16,357 nt of DNA from an uncultured Caulobacteraceae bacterium (GTDB taxonomy: Bacteria > Pseudomonadota > Alphaproteobacteria > Caulobacterales > TH1-2), in the NCBI GenBank assembly GCA_937967425.1, contig CALBST010000444.1, forward strand, positions 1 through 16,357, in the 5' to 3' direction. This document shows, in pieces, positions 9,221 to 16,003 of the stretch. The notes under the pieces were generated by a model, which searched no databases, had not been told where the DNA came from, and worked only from the letters and a program-made list of their open reading frames with translations. Made by a program: the position numbers and the translations under genes. The stretch's first letter is position 1, and every line of letters begins with the position of its first letter.

Positions 9221-10221
9221 CGACACTGAACCTCGACATTGCCGAAAAATTCGCGACGCTGGCGCTGGCGCACGTCAAGCGCGAGTTTCCGAACAAGATG
9301 GACCACGTGATGGCCTTGCCGGAGGATGTTATCGGCCCCCGCACCGCACACCCAATCTTCTTCGGCAGCTTCGACTGGCACTCCTGCGTGCACGGCTATT
9401 GGCTGTTGGCGCGTTTGCTGCGCCGCTACCCGGGCTTCGCGCCGGCTGCGCAGATCAACGCATTGTTCGACGAGATGATCACGCCGGCGAATGTATTTGC
9501 GGAATGTGCCTATCTTGCGCGACCGGAAGCGCGCGGGTTCGAGCGGCCGTATGGCTGGGGCTGGCTGCTGGCGCTGCAAGCAGAGCTCGATCAGCATAAG
9601 GATGGCGCCGGACTGCGCGCAGGCGAGCATCTGCGGCCGTTGGCCGAAGCATTCGCCACGCGCTTCAGCGCCTTTCTGCCGCTGGCGGACTATCCGGTTC
9701 GCACTGGCGTCCATACTTCAACCGCATTCGCACTGCGCTTGGCGGCGGATTATGCGGAGCCGAATGATCCCGACTTGTTCGCGCTGATGCGCGACAAGGT
9801 GATCGCCTGGTACGGCGCCGATCGCGGCGCGCAGGCATGGGAGCCGAGCCAGGATGACTTCCTCTCACCGACACTGATGGAAGCCGAATGCATGCGGCGC
9901 TTTCTGGCGCCTGCCGCCTTCCGCGCTTGGTTCGCGGATTTTCTGCCCCATGCGGCGCGCGGCGAACCGGCGACGCTGTTCACCCCTGCCCGCGTCAGCG
10001 ATCGAAGCGATGGCAAGATCGCACATCTTGATGGTCTGAATTTCTCACGCGCTTGGTGCTGGCGCTCCATCGCGCGAGCGCTCGGAGATGCACATCCCGC
10101 GTCACACAGCGCGCGAGACGCCGCGAACCGCCATATCAATGTAAGCCTGCCTCATGTCGCCGGCGACTATATGGGCGAGCATTGGCTGGCGACTTTTGCG
10201 TTGCTGGCGCTGGAGGCCTAG
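9217..10221 (+). CDS. DUF2891 family protein, probable cytoplasmic enzyme of unknown activity
   Basis: 334 residues, full length for DUF2891, with no signal peptide and no membrane segment. It is rich in aromatic and polar motifs spread along an all-helical-looking chain: FDWHSCVHGYW (52-62), RPYGWGW (110-116), RTGVHTSTAFAL (162-173), EPSQDDFLSPTL (209-220), HLDGLNFSRAWCW (270-282) and GEHWLATFA (320-328). Such spacing of His, Trp, Asp and Glu resembles helical-toroid enzymes acting on sugars or other polar substrates, but that is only a resemblance by eye. It starts at an ATGA overlap with DUF979 and has no ribosome site of its own, so it probably depends on translational coupling. Its place as the fourth gene of an oxoprolinase/permease operon argues for a role in the same pathway. 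The stop shares a CTAG with the convergent FAH-family gene. Confidence 0.83.
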   Translation: MTTLNLDIAEKFATLALAHVKREFPNKMDHVMALPEDVIGPRTAHPIFFGSFDWHSCVHGYWLLARLLRRYPGFAPAAQINALFDEMITPANVFAECAYLARPEARGFERPYGWGWLLALQAELDQHKDGAGLRAGEHLRPLAEAFATRFSAFLPLADYPVRTGVHTSTAFALRLAADYAEPNDPDLFALMRDKVIAWYGADRGAQAWEPSQDDFLSPTLMEAECMRRFLAPAAFRAWFADFLPHAARGEPATLFTPARVSDRSDGKIAHLDGLNFSRAWCWRSIARALGDAHPASHSARDAANRHINVSLPHVAGDYMGEHWLATFALLALEA

Positions 10222-10907
10222 CGCGCGATCGAGAATTGCAACGGCGCCAAGCCGTCAATGCCGCATTCCACGACATCGCCGGGACTAAGTGCGCTCACGC
10301 CGGACGGCGATCCGGTGAAAATCAAATCCCCTGGTTTGAGCTCCCACCAACGTGAGATCGCCGCGACAATCTCCGGCACACTCCAAATCATCTCGTTCGT
10401 GTTCGCATCCTGGCGCGTCTCGCCGTTGATCTTGATCCAGATGCGCGCATTCATAGCATCGCCGCTCTGCGCTGCCGGCGTCAGCGCGCTGAGCGGCGCC
10501 GAGTGATCGAAGCCCTTAGCCGTATCCCACGGCGTGCCGGCTTTCTTCGCTTCCGCCTGCCGGTCGCGGCGCGTGAGGTCGACACCGACACCGTATCCCC
10601 AAACATGGTTAACGGCCTCGCTTTCGGCGATGTCGGCGCCGCCTTTTCCAATGGCGATCACCAGTTCGACCTCGTGATGCAGATTCGAGGTGTTCGATGG
10701 ATAGGCGATTGCGGCGCCGTTCTCGACCAGAGCATCCGCTGGTTTTGTGAAGAAAATCGGCGGCTCGCTTTTGGGATCGTTCCCCATTTCGCGTACGTGG
10801 TCGGCGTAGTTTCTCCCGACACAGAAGATGCGGCGTACCGGAAAGCGTACATCGCTCCCCACGATTGCAACGGATGGCGGTTGCGGCGGTGCGAAGGTAA
10901 ATTGCAT
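10218..10907 (-). CDS. fumarylacetoacetate hydrolase (FAH) family protein
   Basis: 229 residues, the size of the short single-domain FAH group (fumarylpyruvate hydrolases, FAHD1-like acylpyruvases and decarboxylases). Seen: FCVGRNYADH (28-37), metal ligands of the family in HEVELV (E79, E81) and D110 of GVGVDLTRRDRQ, then KGFDHSAP (131-138) and FTGSPSGV (197-204). The RRDRQ-AKK-GTPWD-KGFD-SAP pattern is closest, from memory, to fumarylpyruvate hydrolases, which split a 1,3-diketo acid with a divalent metal in the cytoplasm. The exact substrate is unknown because no aromatic ring-cleavage gene is in view. The frame stays open up to 11207, but the upstream stretch is Arg/Pro/Ala-rich and unlike the family, so ATG 10907 is chosen. 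The promoter must lie in the 110-base gap shared with the divergent DUF2339 gene. Confidence 0.85.
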   Translation of the reverse strand: MQFTFAPPQPPSVAIVGSDVRFPVRRIFCVGRNYADHVREMGNDPKSEPPIFFTKPADALVENGAAIAYPSNTSNLHHEVELVIAIGKGGADIAESEAVNHVWGYGVGVDLTRRDRQAEAKKAGTPWDTAKGFDHSAPLSALTPAAQSGDAMNARIWIKINGETRQDANTNEMIWSVPEIVAAISRWWELKPGDLIFTGSPSGVSALSPGDVVECGIDGLAPLQFSIAR

Positions 10908-10960
10908 GGCCGGGTTTGAGCACGTTGTGTTGATGCGCGCAAACTCGCTTTGCCGGAGAA

Positions 10961-10980
10961 GCATCGCGCGTTGACGATGC
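10961..10980. promoter_or_regulatory. inverted repeat in the divergent FAH / DUF2339 promoter region
   Basis: GCATCG (10961-10966) and CGATGC (10975-10980) form a perfect 6-base dyad with an 8-base spacer. It sits in the 110-base gap between the divergent starts at 10907 and 11018, and a TTGACG -35-like box (10971-10976) lies inside it. Its size and position suit an operator for a dimeric regulator, but no regulator gene is in the window and one 6-base dyad can occur by chance. A second short hairpin, with a 5-base stem at 10993-11005, lies just before the DUF2339 start. Confidence 0.28.
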
Positions 10981-11017
10981 AAAGTGTTGCGCCAGCCTTC
11001 GGCTGACGCGATCGTCG

Positions 11018-14000
11018 GTGATTGCTCGCGAGGGGCGGCGCGTCTTGGTTTGGCTTGTGGTAATTCCACTGGGGGTTTGGGTGTGGCTGCAGGCGCAGCG
11101 CATCGACGCTCTCGCGCGCCGGATCGCCGAGCTCGAACTTCAATTGTTCGCCTTGCGCGGCGGCGCCACGCCAGCGCCGGCTGAGGCGCCCGCCCCGGCG
11201 GCGCCAACCACCCCGCAGGAAGAATTGTTGCTCACTGAAGTCGTCCCGGACGATGTCCTGGTGCTCGACAATCCGCTGCCCGAGGCTTCGAACGACACGG
11301 ACGCGGCGGCGCAACCGGCTGCGGCCGAGCCACCGCGCCCGCGCATGAACTCCCCGCTGCTGCTGGACGATCCCGTCGCTGAGCCGCCGCGGGCCGAACC
11401 CGAACGGACGGCGCCGCCGCCGCCAACGACTCCAAAACAGCCCTTGCGCCTTGATCGCTGGCTTGCGGAGAAAGGCCTCGCCTGGATCGCCGGGATCGCG
11501 CTCGCGGTGGGCGCGATCTACCTCGTCTCGGTCGTCTCGCAATCGGCGTGGTTTACCGCGCCAATGCGTTTGGCCAGCGCCGTCGTTCTTGGCGTATCGA
11601 TGCTTGGCGCAAGCGAATGGACGCGCCGCATCGGGCTAAACGGCCAATCGGGACACCCGCTTGTCTCGGCGCTGCTCGCCGGCGCGGGGATTGTCGTGTT
11701 CTATGCGACGATTTGGGCCGCGCACGGCATCTACGGATTCATCGAGTGGCCTGCGGCGGCGGCGCTGTTGATGCTCTGCGCTCTAGCGCTCATCGGCCTT
11801 TCGCTTCTGCACGGCCAGGCCCTCGGCGTTCTTGCCGTTGCGCTCGCATTGCTGGCGCCCGCGATCGCAAGCAGCACGCTATGGCCGTGGCTCGCGCTTA
11901 CGATCTATGTGTCGCTCGCCGCCGCGGGCGGATTTGCGCTTTCCATCATTCGTCGATGGGCCTGGGTCGGGATCGCCACCATCGCAGCGCTATACTTCTG
12001 GTTTTTCGCCGCGATCGATGCCGATGACATTCGCCGTGCGCTGCTTCTCGCTAGCTTCGCCAGCGTTGGCGGCTTGTTGGCCGCGTTTCGTGCGCCTCTC
12101 CCGGACGACAACCGCAAGGGCCTCAGTTGGTCTTCCGTTCAGGCCTTGGGGCCGAGCGTCGCCATCAGCGTCTCGAGCGCTTTGCTGATCTGGGCTTGGC
12201 TGGTGGTTGCTTCAACGCCAATCGGCCTGACCGCAGGACCCGCGCTCATCAGCATTTTCCACGTTGGCCTTGCCGCCTACGGCGTCGGCGAACGCAAAGT
12301 CGCGCCAGCAAGCCTCGCGGTTGCAACCGGCGCATTGACGCTCGGCTTCATATTGTACCTCGCGGAGCGGTTCACGACGCTCGCGCCAGATTTCTACTCC
12401 GTCATTCTGCTCAGCAGCATCGTGTGTATGCTCACCGCAGCCATCGCCAATCCGGAGCGCGGCGATCGCGGCTTGGTCGCCGCCGCCGCCGCGATCGCCG
12501 CGACTGTCCTGACGCTGCTCGCCGCATCCTCACGCGCGGATTGGCACGCGCCTACAGCGTGGGCGCCACTCTTCGTGAACGCAGCTCTTGCTTTCGGAGT
12601 GGCCTGGTATTTCGAGCGAACTGCTGAGGACAAGAGAACCGATCTCGCCGTAACATGGTGGGGCGCGGCAGGCGCCGTGCTGCTGCTGGTTGCCGTTGAG
12701 TCGGCGTTCTCCGAAGAGACACGAACGCTTGGCCACGCGGTGGCGGCGCTTATCTTCGCCGGCGGTCTCGTCTGGCGAGGCTGGCGCGTGGCTGGCTGGG
12801 CCGCGCTCACGGCGGGCGCCTTCGCGGTGGGCCAAGCGCTCTCACCTGAATTGATCGGCCCGGCGCTCGCTGGCGCTCTGCCGCTTTGGGCGGCGATGCT
12901 GATCTTTGCCGGCTCTGCTGCTCTGCTCTTCGCGGCCTCCACCGTCATTCGACGCGGCGGCGCCGACATCTCCAGCGCTGAGGCGCTGAGTGCCGCGGCT
13001 ATCATCACCGCGTTGATCGGCGTGTTTGTTACGCTCCGCTGGATCGCCGCCGGCGGTGGCGGGGTTGCGCTCGATACATTCACCGAAACATCGCTGCGCG
13101 TGCTTGCACTCATGGCCGCGGGCCTCACGCTCTTGCCGCGCATCCACGAAACGCCTGGCATGATCGGCGCCTGGCGCGGCCATGTTTTGCTGGGTCTTGG
13201 ATTGCTCTACGCGCTCGTCGCCCCTGGGCTGGGCATCAATCCGTGGTGGGGCGGCGCCGGCCGTGCAGTAATCAATGGCGCACCGATCCTGAACGCGCTT
13301 GCCCTCGCCTTCCTGGCGCCGGCGGCCCTCGCGTTCATGGCCTCAAACCGCCTCTATATGCGGCAACGCAAGTTCGCCCGCGCCTATGCCGTGGCTGGCG
13401 GCGTGCTGGCGCTGATCTGGCTGGTGATGGAAATTCGCCACGCCTTCCAGGGTGCAACCATGGCGTCGCCGGAGGTCGGCCTGTTCGAAGCCGCCTGTTA
13501 CGGACTTGCGATCCTTGCGTTCACACTCCTGATCGCGGTGGTCGCGCGCGTGCGCGCGCGCCGTAACTTGTTGCGGCCGTTTACCGAAGACCTGATGGCG
13601 GCGATGCGCACGATCAGCTGGGCGGGCCTTGGTGTCAGCGCGTTTATTCTGCTGTTCATCCAGCATCCGATCTGGGGTCTGCATGAAAGCACGCAAAGCA
13701 ATGCGTTCTCGACGATGCTTGCCGTCCTCGCGCAACTCGTGGCGATGATCTTGGCGCTGGCGCTCGGCCGCGCGCTCTCGACATCGCAGGACGCCGAGCC
13801 GACGCGCTTTGCCGCCGCATCTGCCGCTGCACTGTTTGCATGGAGCTTCGGTCATTCGACCATCCGCTGGCTGCACCATCGCGGCTACATGGATGACGGT
13901 TATCCGCCTTATGCTCTGGAAGGTCTGGCGCACGCCCTCTGGCCGTTGCTCCTGGTCGTGGCCGCAGCGCAGCTGACACGGCTCACGCCAGGCCGTGAAA

Positions 14001-14665
14001 CAACGCGCGCCTATCTCTATGACCTGCAGGCGATTTGGTCCGCCGCGATTTGGCCGGCGCTTGGCTTCGCCGCGCTTGGGCTTTGGCTCCTTTACAATCC
14101 TTGGTGGGGCGTTTCACCCGCGGAGTTGTTAACCCCGCTCGGCGCGGCGTTTGGACTAACCGCTTATCTCGCCGCCGCCGCGCTGAGCTATGTTGCGCCA
14201 GACGTGCCGCAAGTGCGCGGCATGAAATGGATGGTGCCAACCGCAACGGTCGCATGCGCCACGCATCTTTTCGTCGCCGCGACGCTGGTCGTGCGCTGGC
14301 TGTATCACCGCGACGCAATGGCCACGGGCGTCTCCGGTGACGTCGAGCTTTGGACGCTCTCGGCGGTTTGGGCGGTGTTTGCCGCGATCGCGCTCGGTCT
14401 CGGCACGGTGCGCAACGATCCCGTTCTACGCTGGGTCGGTCTCGCCGTGTTTGCCGCAACGATCGTGAAAGTCTTCTTCCTCGATACGGCGCGGCTCTCC
14501 GGCGTCATCCGCGCGGCATCGTTCATCGGGCTCGGCGCAATTGCTGCGGCGGCAACTTGGATGGCGCGCCGCAACCGCCCGCCGCCAAGCCCCGGCGACC
14601 TGGTGACTGTTACGCCAAGCGCGCGACGTGAAAGGCGACGTGTTCGGAGACGAACGTCGAAATAA
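11018..14665 (+). CDS. DUF2339 family multi-pass membrane protein with internal repeats
   Basis: 1215 residues. One N-terminal membrane helix (about 9-25) is followed by a short coiled-coil-like stretch (26-46) and a Pro/Ala/Glu-rich linker (about 48-145). From W148 an almost unbroken series of hydrophobic helices runs to near 1185, by eye close to thirty, and ends in an Arg-rich tail. The domain opens with WLAEKGLAWIAGIALAVGA and closes with a segment containing VKVFFLDTARLSG, both typical of DUF2339. The C-terminal half repeats a unit of about 143 residues: NPWWG at 741, HPIWG at 883 and NPWWG at 1027, each followed 66-67 residues later by an Arg at 807, 950 and 1093. The function of the family is unknown to me; an envelope role is a guess. 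The start is uncertain: GTG 11018 has no good ribosome site, whereas TTG 11045 follows GAGGGG. The last 56 bases overlap fghA tail to tail. Confidence 0.82.
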   Translation: MIAREGRRVLVWLVVIPLGVWVWLQAQRIDALARRIAELELQLFALRGGATPAPAEAPAPAAPTTPQEELLLTEVVPDDVLVLDNPLPEASNDTDAAAQPAAAEPPRPRMNSPLLLDDPVAEPPRAEPERTAPPPPTTPKQPLRLDRWLAEKGLAWIAGIALAVGAIYLVSVVSQSAWFTAPMRLASAVVLGVSMLGASEWTRRIGLNGQSGHPLVSALLAGAGIVVFYATIWAAHGIYGFIEWPAAAALLMLCALALIGLSLLHGQALGVLAVALALLAPAIASSTLWPWLALTIYVSLAAAGGFALSIIRRWAWVGIATIAALYFWFFAAIDADDIRRALLLASFASVGGLLAAFRAPLPDDNRKGLSWSSVQALGPSVAISVSSALLIWAWLVVASTPIGLTAGPALISIFHVGLAAYGVGERKVAPASLAVATGALTLGFILYLAERFTTLAPDFYSVILLSSIVCMLTAAIANPERGDRGLVAAAAAIAATVLTLLAASSRADWHAPTAWAPLFVNAALAFGVAWYFERTAEDKRTDLAVTWWGAAGAVLLLVAVESAFSEETRTLGHAVAALIFAGGLVWRGWRVAGWAALTAGAFAVGQALSPELIGPALAGALPLWAAMLIFAGSAALLFAASTVIRRGGADISSAEALSAAAIITALIGVFVTLRWIAAGGGGVALDTFTETSLRVLALMAAGLTLLPRIHETPGMIGAWRGHVLLGLGLLYALVAPGLGINPWWGGAGRAVINGAPILNALALAFLAPAALAFMASNRLYMRQRKFARAYAVAGGVLALIWLVMEIRHAFQGATMASPEVGLFEAACYGLAILAFTLLIAVVARVRARRNLLRPFTEDLMAAMRTISWAGLGVSAFILLFIQHPIWGLHESTQSNAFSTMLAVLAQLVAMILALALGRALSTSQDAEPTRFAAASAAALFAWSFGHSTIRWLHHRGYMDDGYPPYALEGLAHALWPLLLVVAAAQLTRLTPGRETTRAYLYDLQAIWSAAIWPALGFAALGLWLLYNPWWGVSPAELLTPLGAAFGLTAYLAAAALSYVAPDVPQVRGMKWMVPTATVACATHLFVAATLVVRWLYHRDAMATGVSGDVELWTLSAVWAVFAAIALGLGTVRNDPVLRWVGLAVFAATIVKVFFLDTARLSGVIRAASFIGLGAIAAAATWMARRNRPPPSPGDLVTVTPSARRERRRVRRRTSK
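14610..14665. other. tail-to-tail coding overlap of DUF2339 and fghA genes
   Basis: The plus-strand DUF2339 stop (TAA, 14663-14665) lies inside fghA, and the minus-strand fghA stop (TAA, 14612-14610) lies inside the DUF2339 gene. These 56 bases therefore code on both strands. The fghA side encodes its normal C-terminus, including FISTFVSEH; the DUF2339 side encodes a Ser/Arg-rich, probably dispensable tail. No terminator fits between the genes. Confidence 0.75.
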
Positions 14666-15437
14666 AGAAATACGAGTGGTCGTAGCCCTCTTGGCGGCGC
14701 AGGGTGAGATTTTGCCCCGCCGCACGCGCCGCTGCTTCCAGCAATTCCGGCTTCAGCTGTTCAGCCAAGAACTGATCGCCCGTGCCCTGATCGATCAGGA
14801 TGTCATCGAACGGCGCAGCCTTGCCGGCCTCGATCAACAGCGACGCGTCGTGCGCGCGCCACGCGTCCCGGTCCGGGCCAAGGTAGGCGCCCAACGCCTT
14901 CTCGCCCCATGGGCAGCGCGTCGGCGATGAGATCGGTGAAAACGCTGAGACGCTTCTGAACACATGCGGATGCTTCATCGCCAACGTCAGCGCGCCATGG
15001 CCACCCATGGAGTGGCCGAAGATCGAGCGCTTTGGCGCCAGCGGAAATGCCGCCTCGAGCGCAGTTATGAGATCGCGCGTGACGTAGCTTTCCATACTGA
15101 AGTGCGGCGCCCAAGGCGCTTGCGTTGCATCAACGTAGAATCCGGCGCCTTGCCCGAGATCGTAAGCCGGATCATCGGCCACCCCCTCACCGCGCGGGGA
15201 GGTGTCAGGCGCAACGATCGCCACGCCGTGTTTGGCTGCGGCGGCGTACGCGCCGGCCTTGGTCGTGAAATTGTCCTCGGTGCAGGTGAGCCCGGAGAGC
15301 CAAATCAAATATGGAAACGGCCCCTGGCCAGCCGGCTTAAACACGGAGAACTTCATCTCCGTACCGGTCGCCGCGCTTTGGTGCGCAGCGTAGGCAAGTT
15401 CGCCGCCAGCGACGCGATGCGTCTTGGCTATGTGCAT
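14610..15437 (-). CDS. fghA: S-formylglutathione hydrolase
   Basis: 275 residues, the normal length. It hydrolyses S-formylglutathione to formate and glutathione, the last step of glutathione-dependent formaldehyde detoxification, in the cytoplasm. The esterase-D signature is clear: WLSGLTCTEDNF (46-57), the nucleophile Ser143 in GHSMGG (141-146), Asp221 in QGTGDQF and His254 in GYDHSYFFI, which give the Ser-Asp-His triad at the expected spacing. ATG 15437 shares one base with the TAA of the gene upstream (TAATG), and only a weak ribosome site is seen, so translation is probably coupled. No glutathione-dependent formaldehyde dehydrogenase is in the window; it may lie beyond the right edge or elsewhere. 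The 3' end overlaps the convergent DUF2339 gene by 56 bases. Confidence 0.95.
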   Translation of the reverse strand: MHIAKTHRVAGGELAYAAHQSAATGTEMKFSVFKPAGQGPFPYLIWLSGLTCTEDNFTTKAGAYAAAAKHGVAIVAPDTSPRGEGVADDPAYDLGQGAGFYVDATQAPWAPHFSMESYVTRDLITALEAAFPLAPKRSIFGHSMGGHGALTLAMKHPHVFRSVSAFSPISSPTRCPWGEKALGAYLGPDRDAWRAHDASLLIEAGKAAPFDDILIDQGTGDQFLAEQLKPELLEAAARAAGQNLTLRRQEGYDHSYFFISTFVSEHVAFHVARLA

Positions 15438-15898
15438 TATTGTGTTGGCGCCTGAGGCTCGGGCGCCGGCATGCGGTCCATTTCAACCAAAGCGCGCTCA
15501 ATTGCCTCGCTGATCGCGGCTTGTTCAGAGGGTGTCGGCTGGCCTCGCGTGAAACGCAGTCGCAGCTGGCGATCTACGATCTCAAGAACGGCGATGCGGC
15601 CGCTGTTCCGAATGAAAAGCGGTACACCGAGATCGGTGATCACGCGGTAATCGACTGGGCCGATGAAAATCGAGGTGCGGTCGCACACCATCGCGTGCAC
15701 CGACCCCGGGGGCGCTCGAAACGGCGGCGTCGCGGTCAGCACCGAGTAGCCAGGCAGCGGCGAATACTCGACCGTCTCCGGGCTGGTGATCTGGAAGACA
15801 CCGCACAATTCGTGCGGCTGAACGGCCAATTGCCGCTGCGCCATCGCCGGCATCGCTACGCAAGCCAGTGCGCACGCCATCGCCAAGGTCCGGATCAT
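15437..15898 (-). CDS. small exported protein of unknown function
   Basis: 153 residues. The N-terminus is a good Sec signal peptide: M-I-R, a hydrophobic core to about residue 17, and an AMA cleavage site after residue 20. The mature part of about 133 residues holds two cysteines (C32, C72) that could form a disulfide in the periplasm, a strand-rich middle (VDYRVITDLGVPLFI, RIAVLEIVDRQLRLRF) and a helical tail (about 124-140) ending in a Pro-rich tip. I recognise no family. ATG 15898 is supported by AGAGGG 8 bases upstream (15912-15907). Its TAA overlaps the fghA ATG by one base, so the two are co-translated, although one product is exported and the other cytoplasmic. The coupling may reflect compact gene packing rather than a shared pathway. 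Confidence 0.75.
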   Translation of the reverse strand: MIRTLAMACALACVAMPAMAQRQLAVQPHELCGVFQITSPETVEYSPLPGYSVLTATPPFRAPPGSVHAMVCDRTSIFIGPVDYRVITDLGVPLFIRNSGRIAVLEIVDRQLRLRFTRGQPTPSEQAAISEAIERALVEMDRMPAPEPQAPTQ

Positions 15899-15939
15899 GA
15901 AATCTACCCTCTGCCCCTGCCCAAGGCCTTAGCGTCCCA

Positions 15940-15965
15940 CCGCCAGGCTCTCCTATCCTGGGCGG
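15940..15965 (-). terminator. possible hairpin between the GFA-like gene and the exported-protein gene
   Basis: CCGCCAGG (15940-15947) and CCTGGGCGG (15957-15965) pair as an 8-base GC-rich stem with one bulged base and a 9-base loop. It lies in the 105-base gap downstream of the GFA-like stop. No T-run follows on the minus strand, so it is at best a weak or attenuating terminator, or a mRNA 3'-end stabiliser. Confidence 0.25.
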
Positions 15966-16003
15966 AGGCTCTCAAGCAACGCTCCATGGCACAAATGCGA
16001 CCG

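Noticed and set aside
10908..11207. N-terminal extension of the FAH-family protein to residue 329
   Set aside because: The added 100 residues are Arg/Pro/Ala-rich, unlike the family, and would overlap the start of the divergent DUF2339 gene. ATG 10907 gives a standard 229-residue protein.
12394..13161. Minus-strand frame of 255 codons inside the DUF2339 gene
   Set aside because: Ala/Ser/Arg-rich low-complexity translation opposite a continuous membrane protein; a mirror frame.
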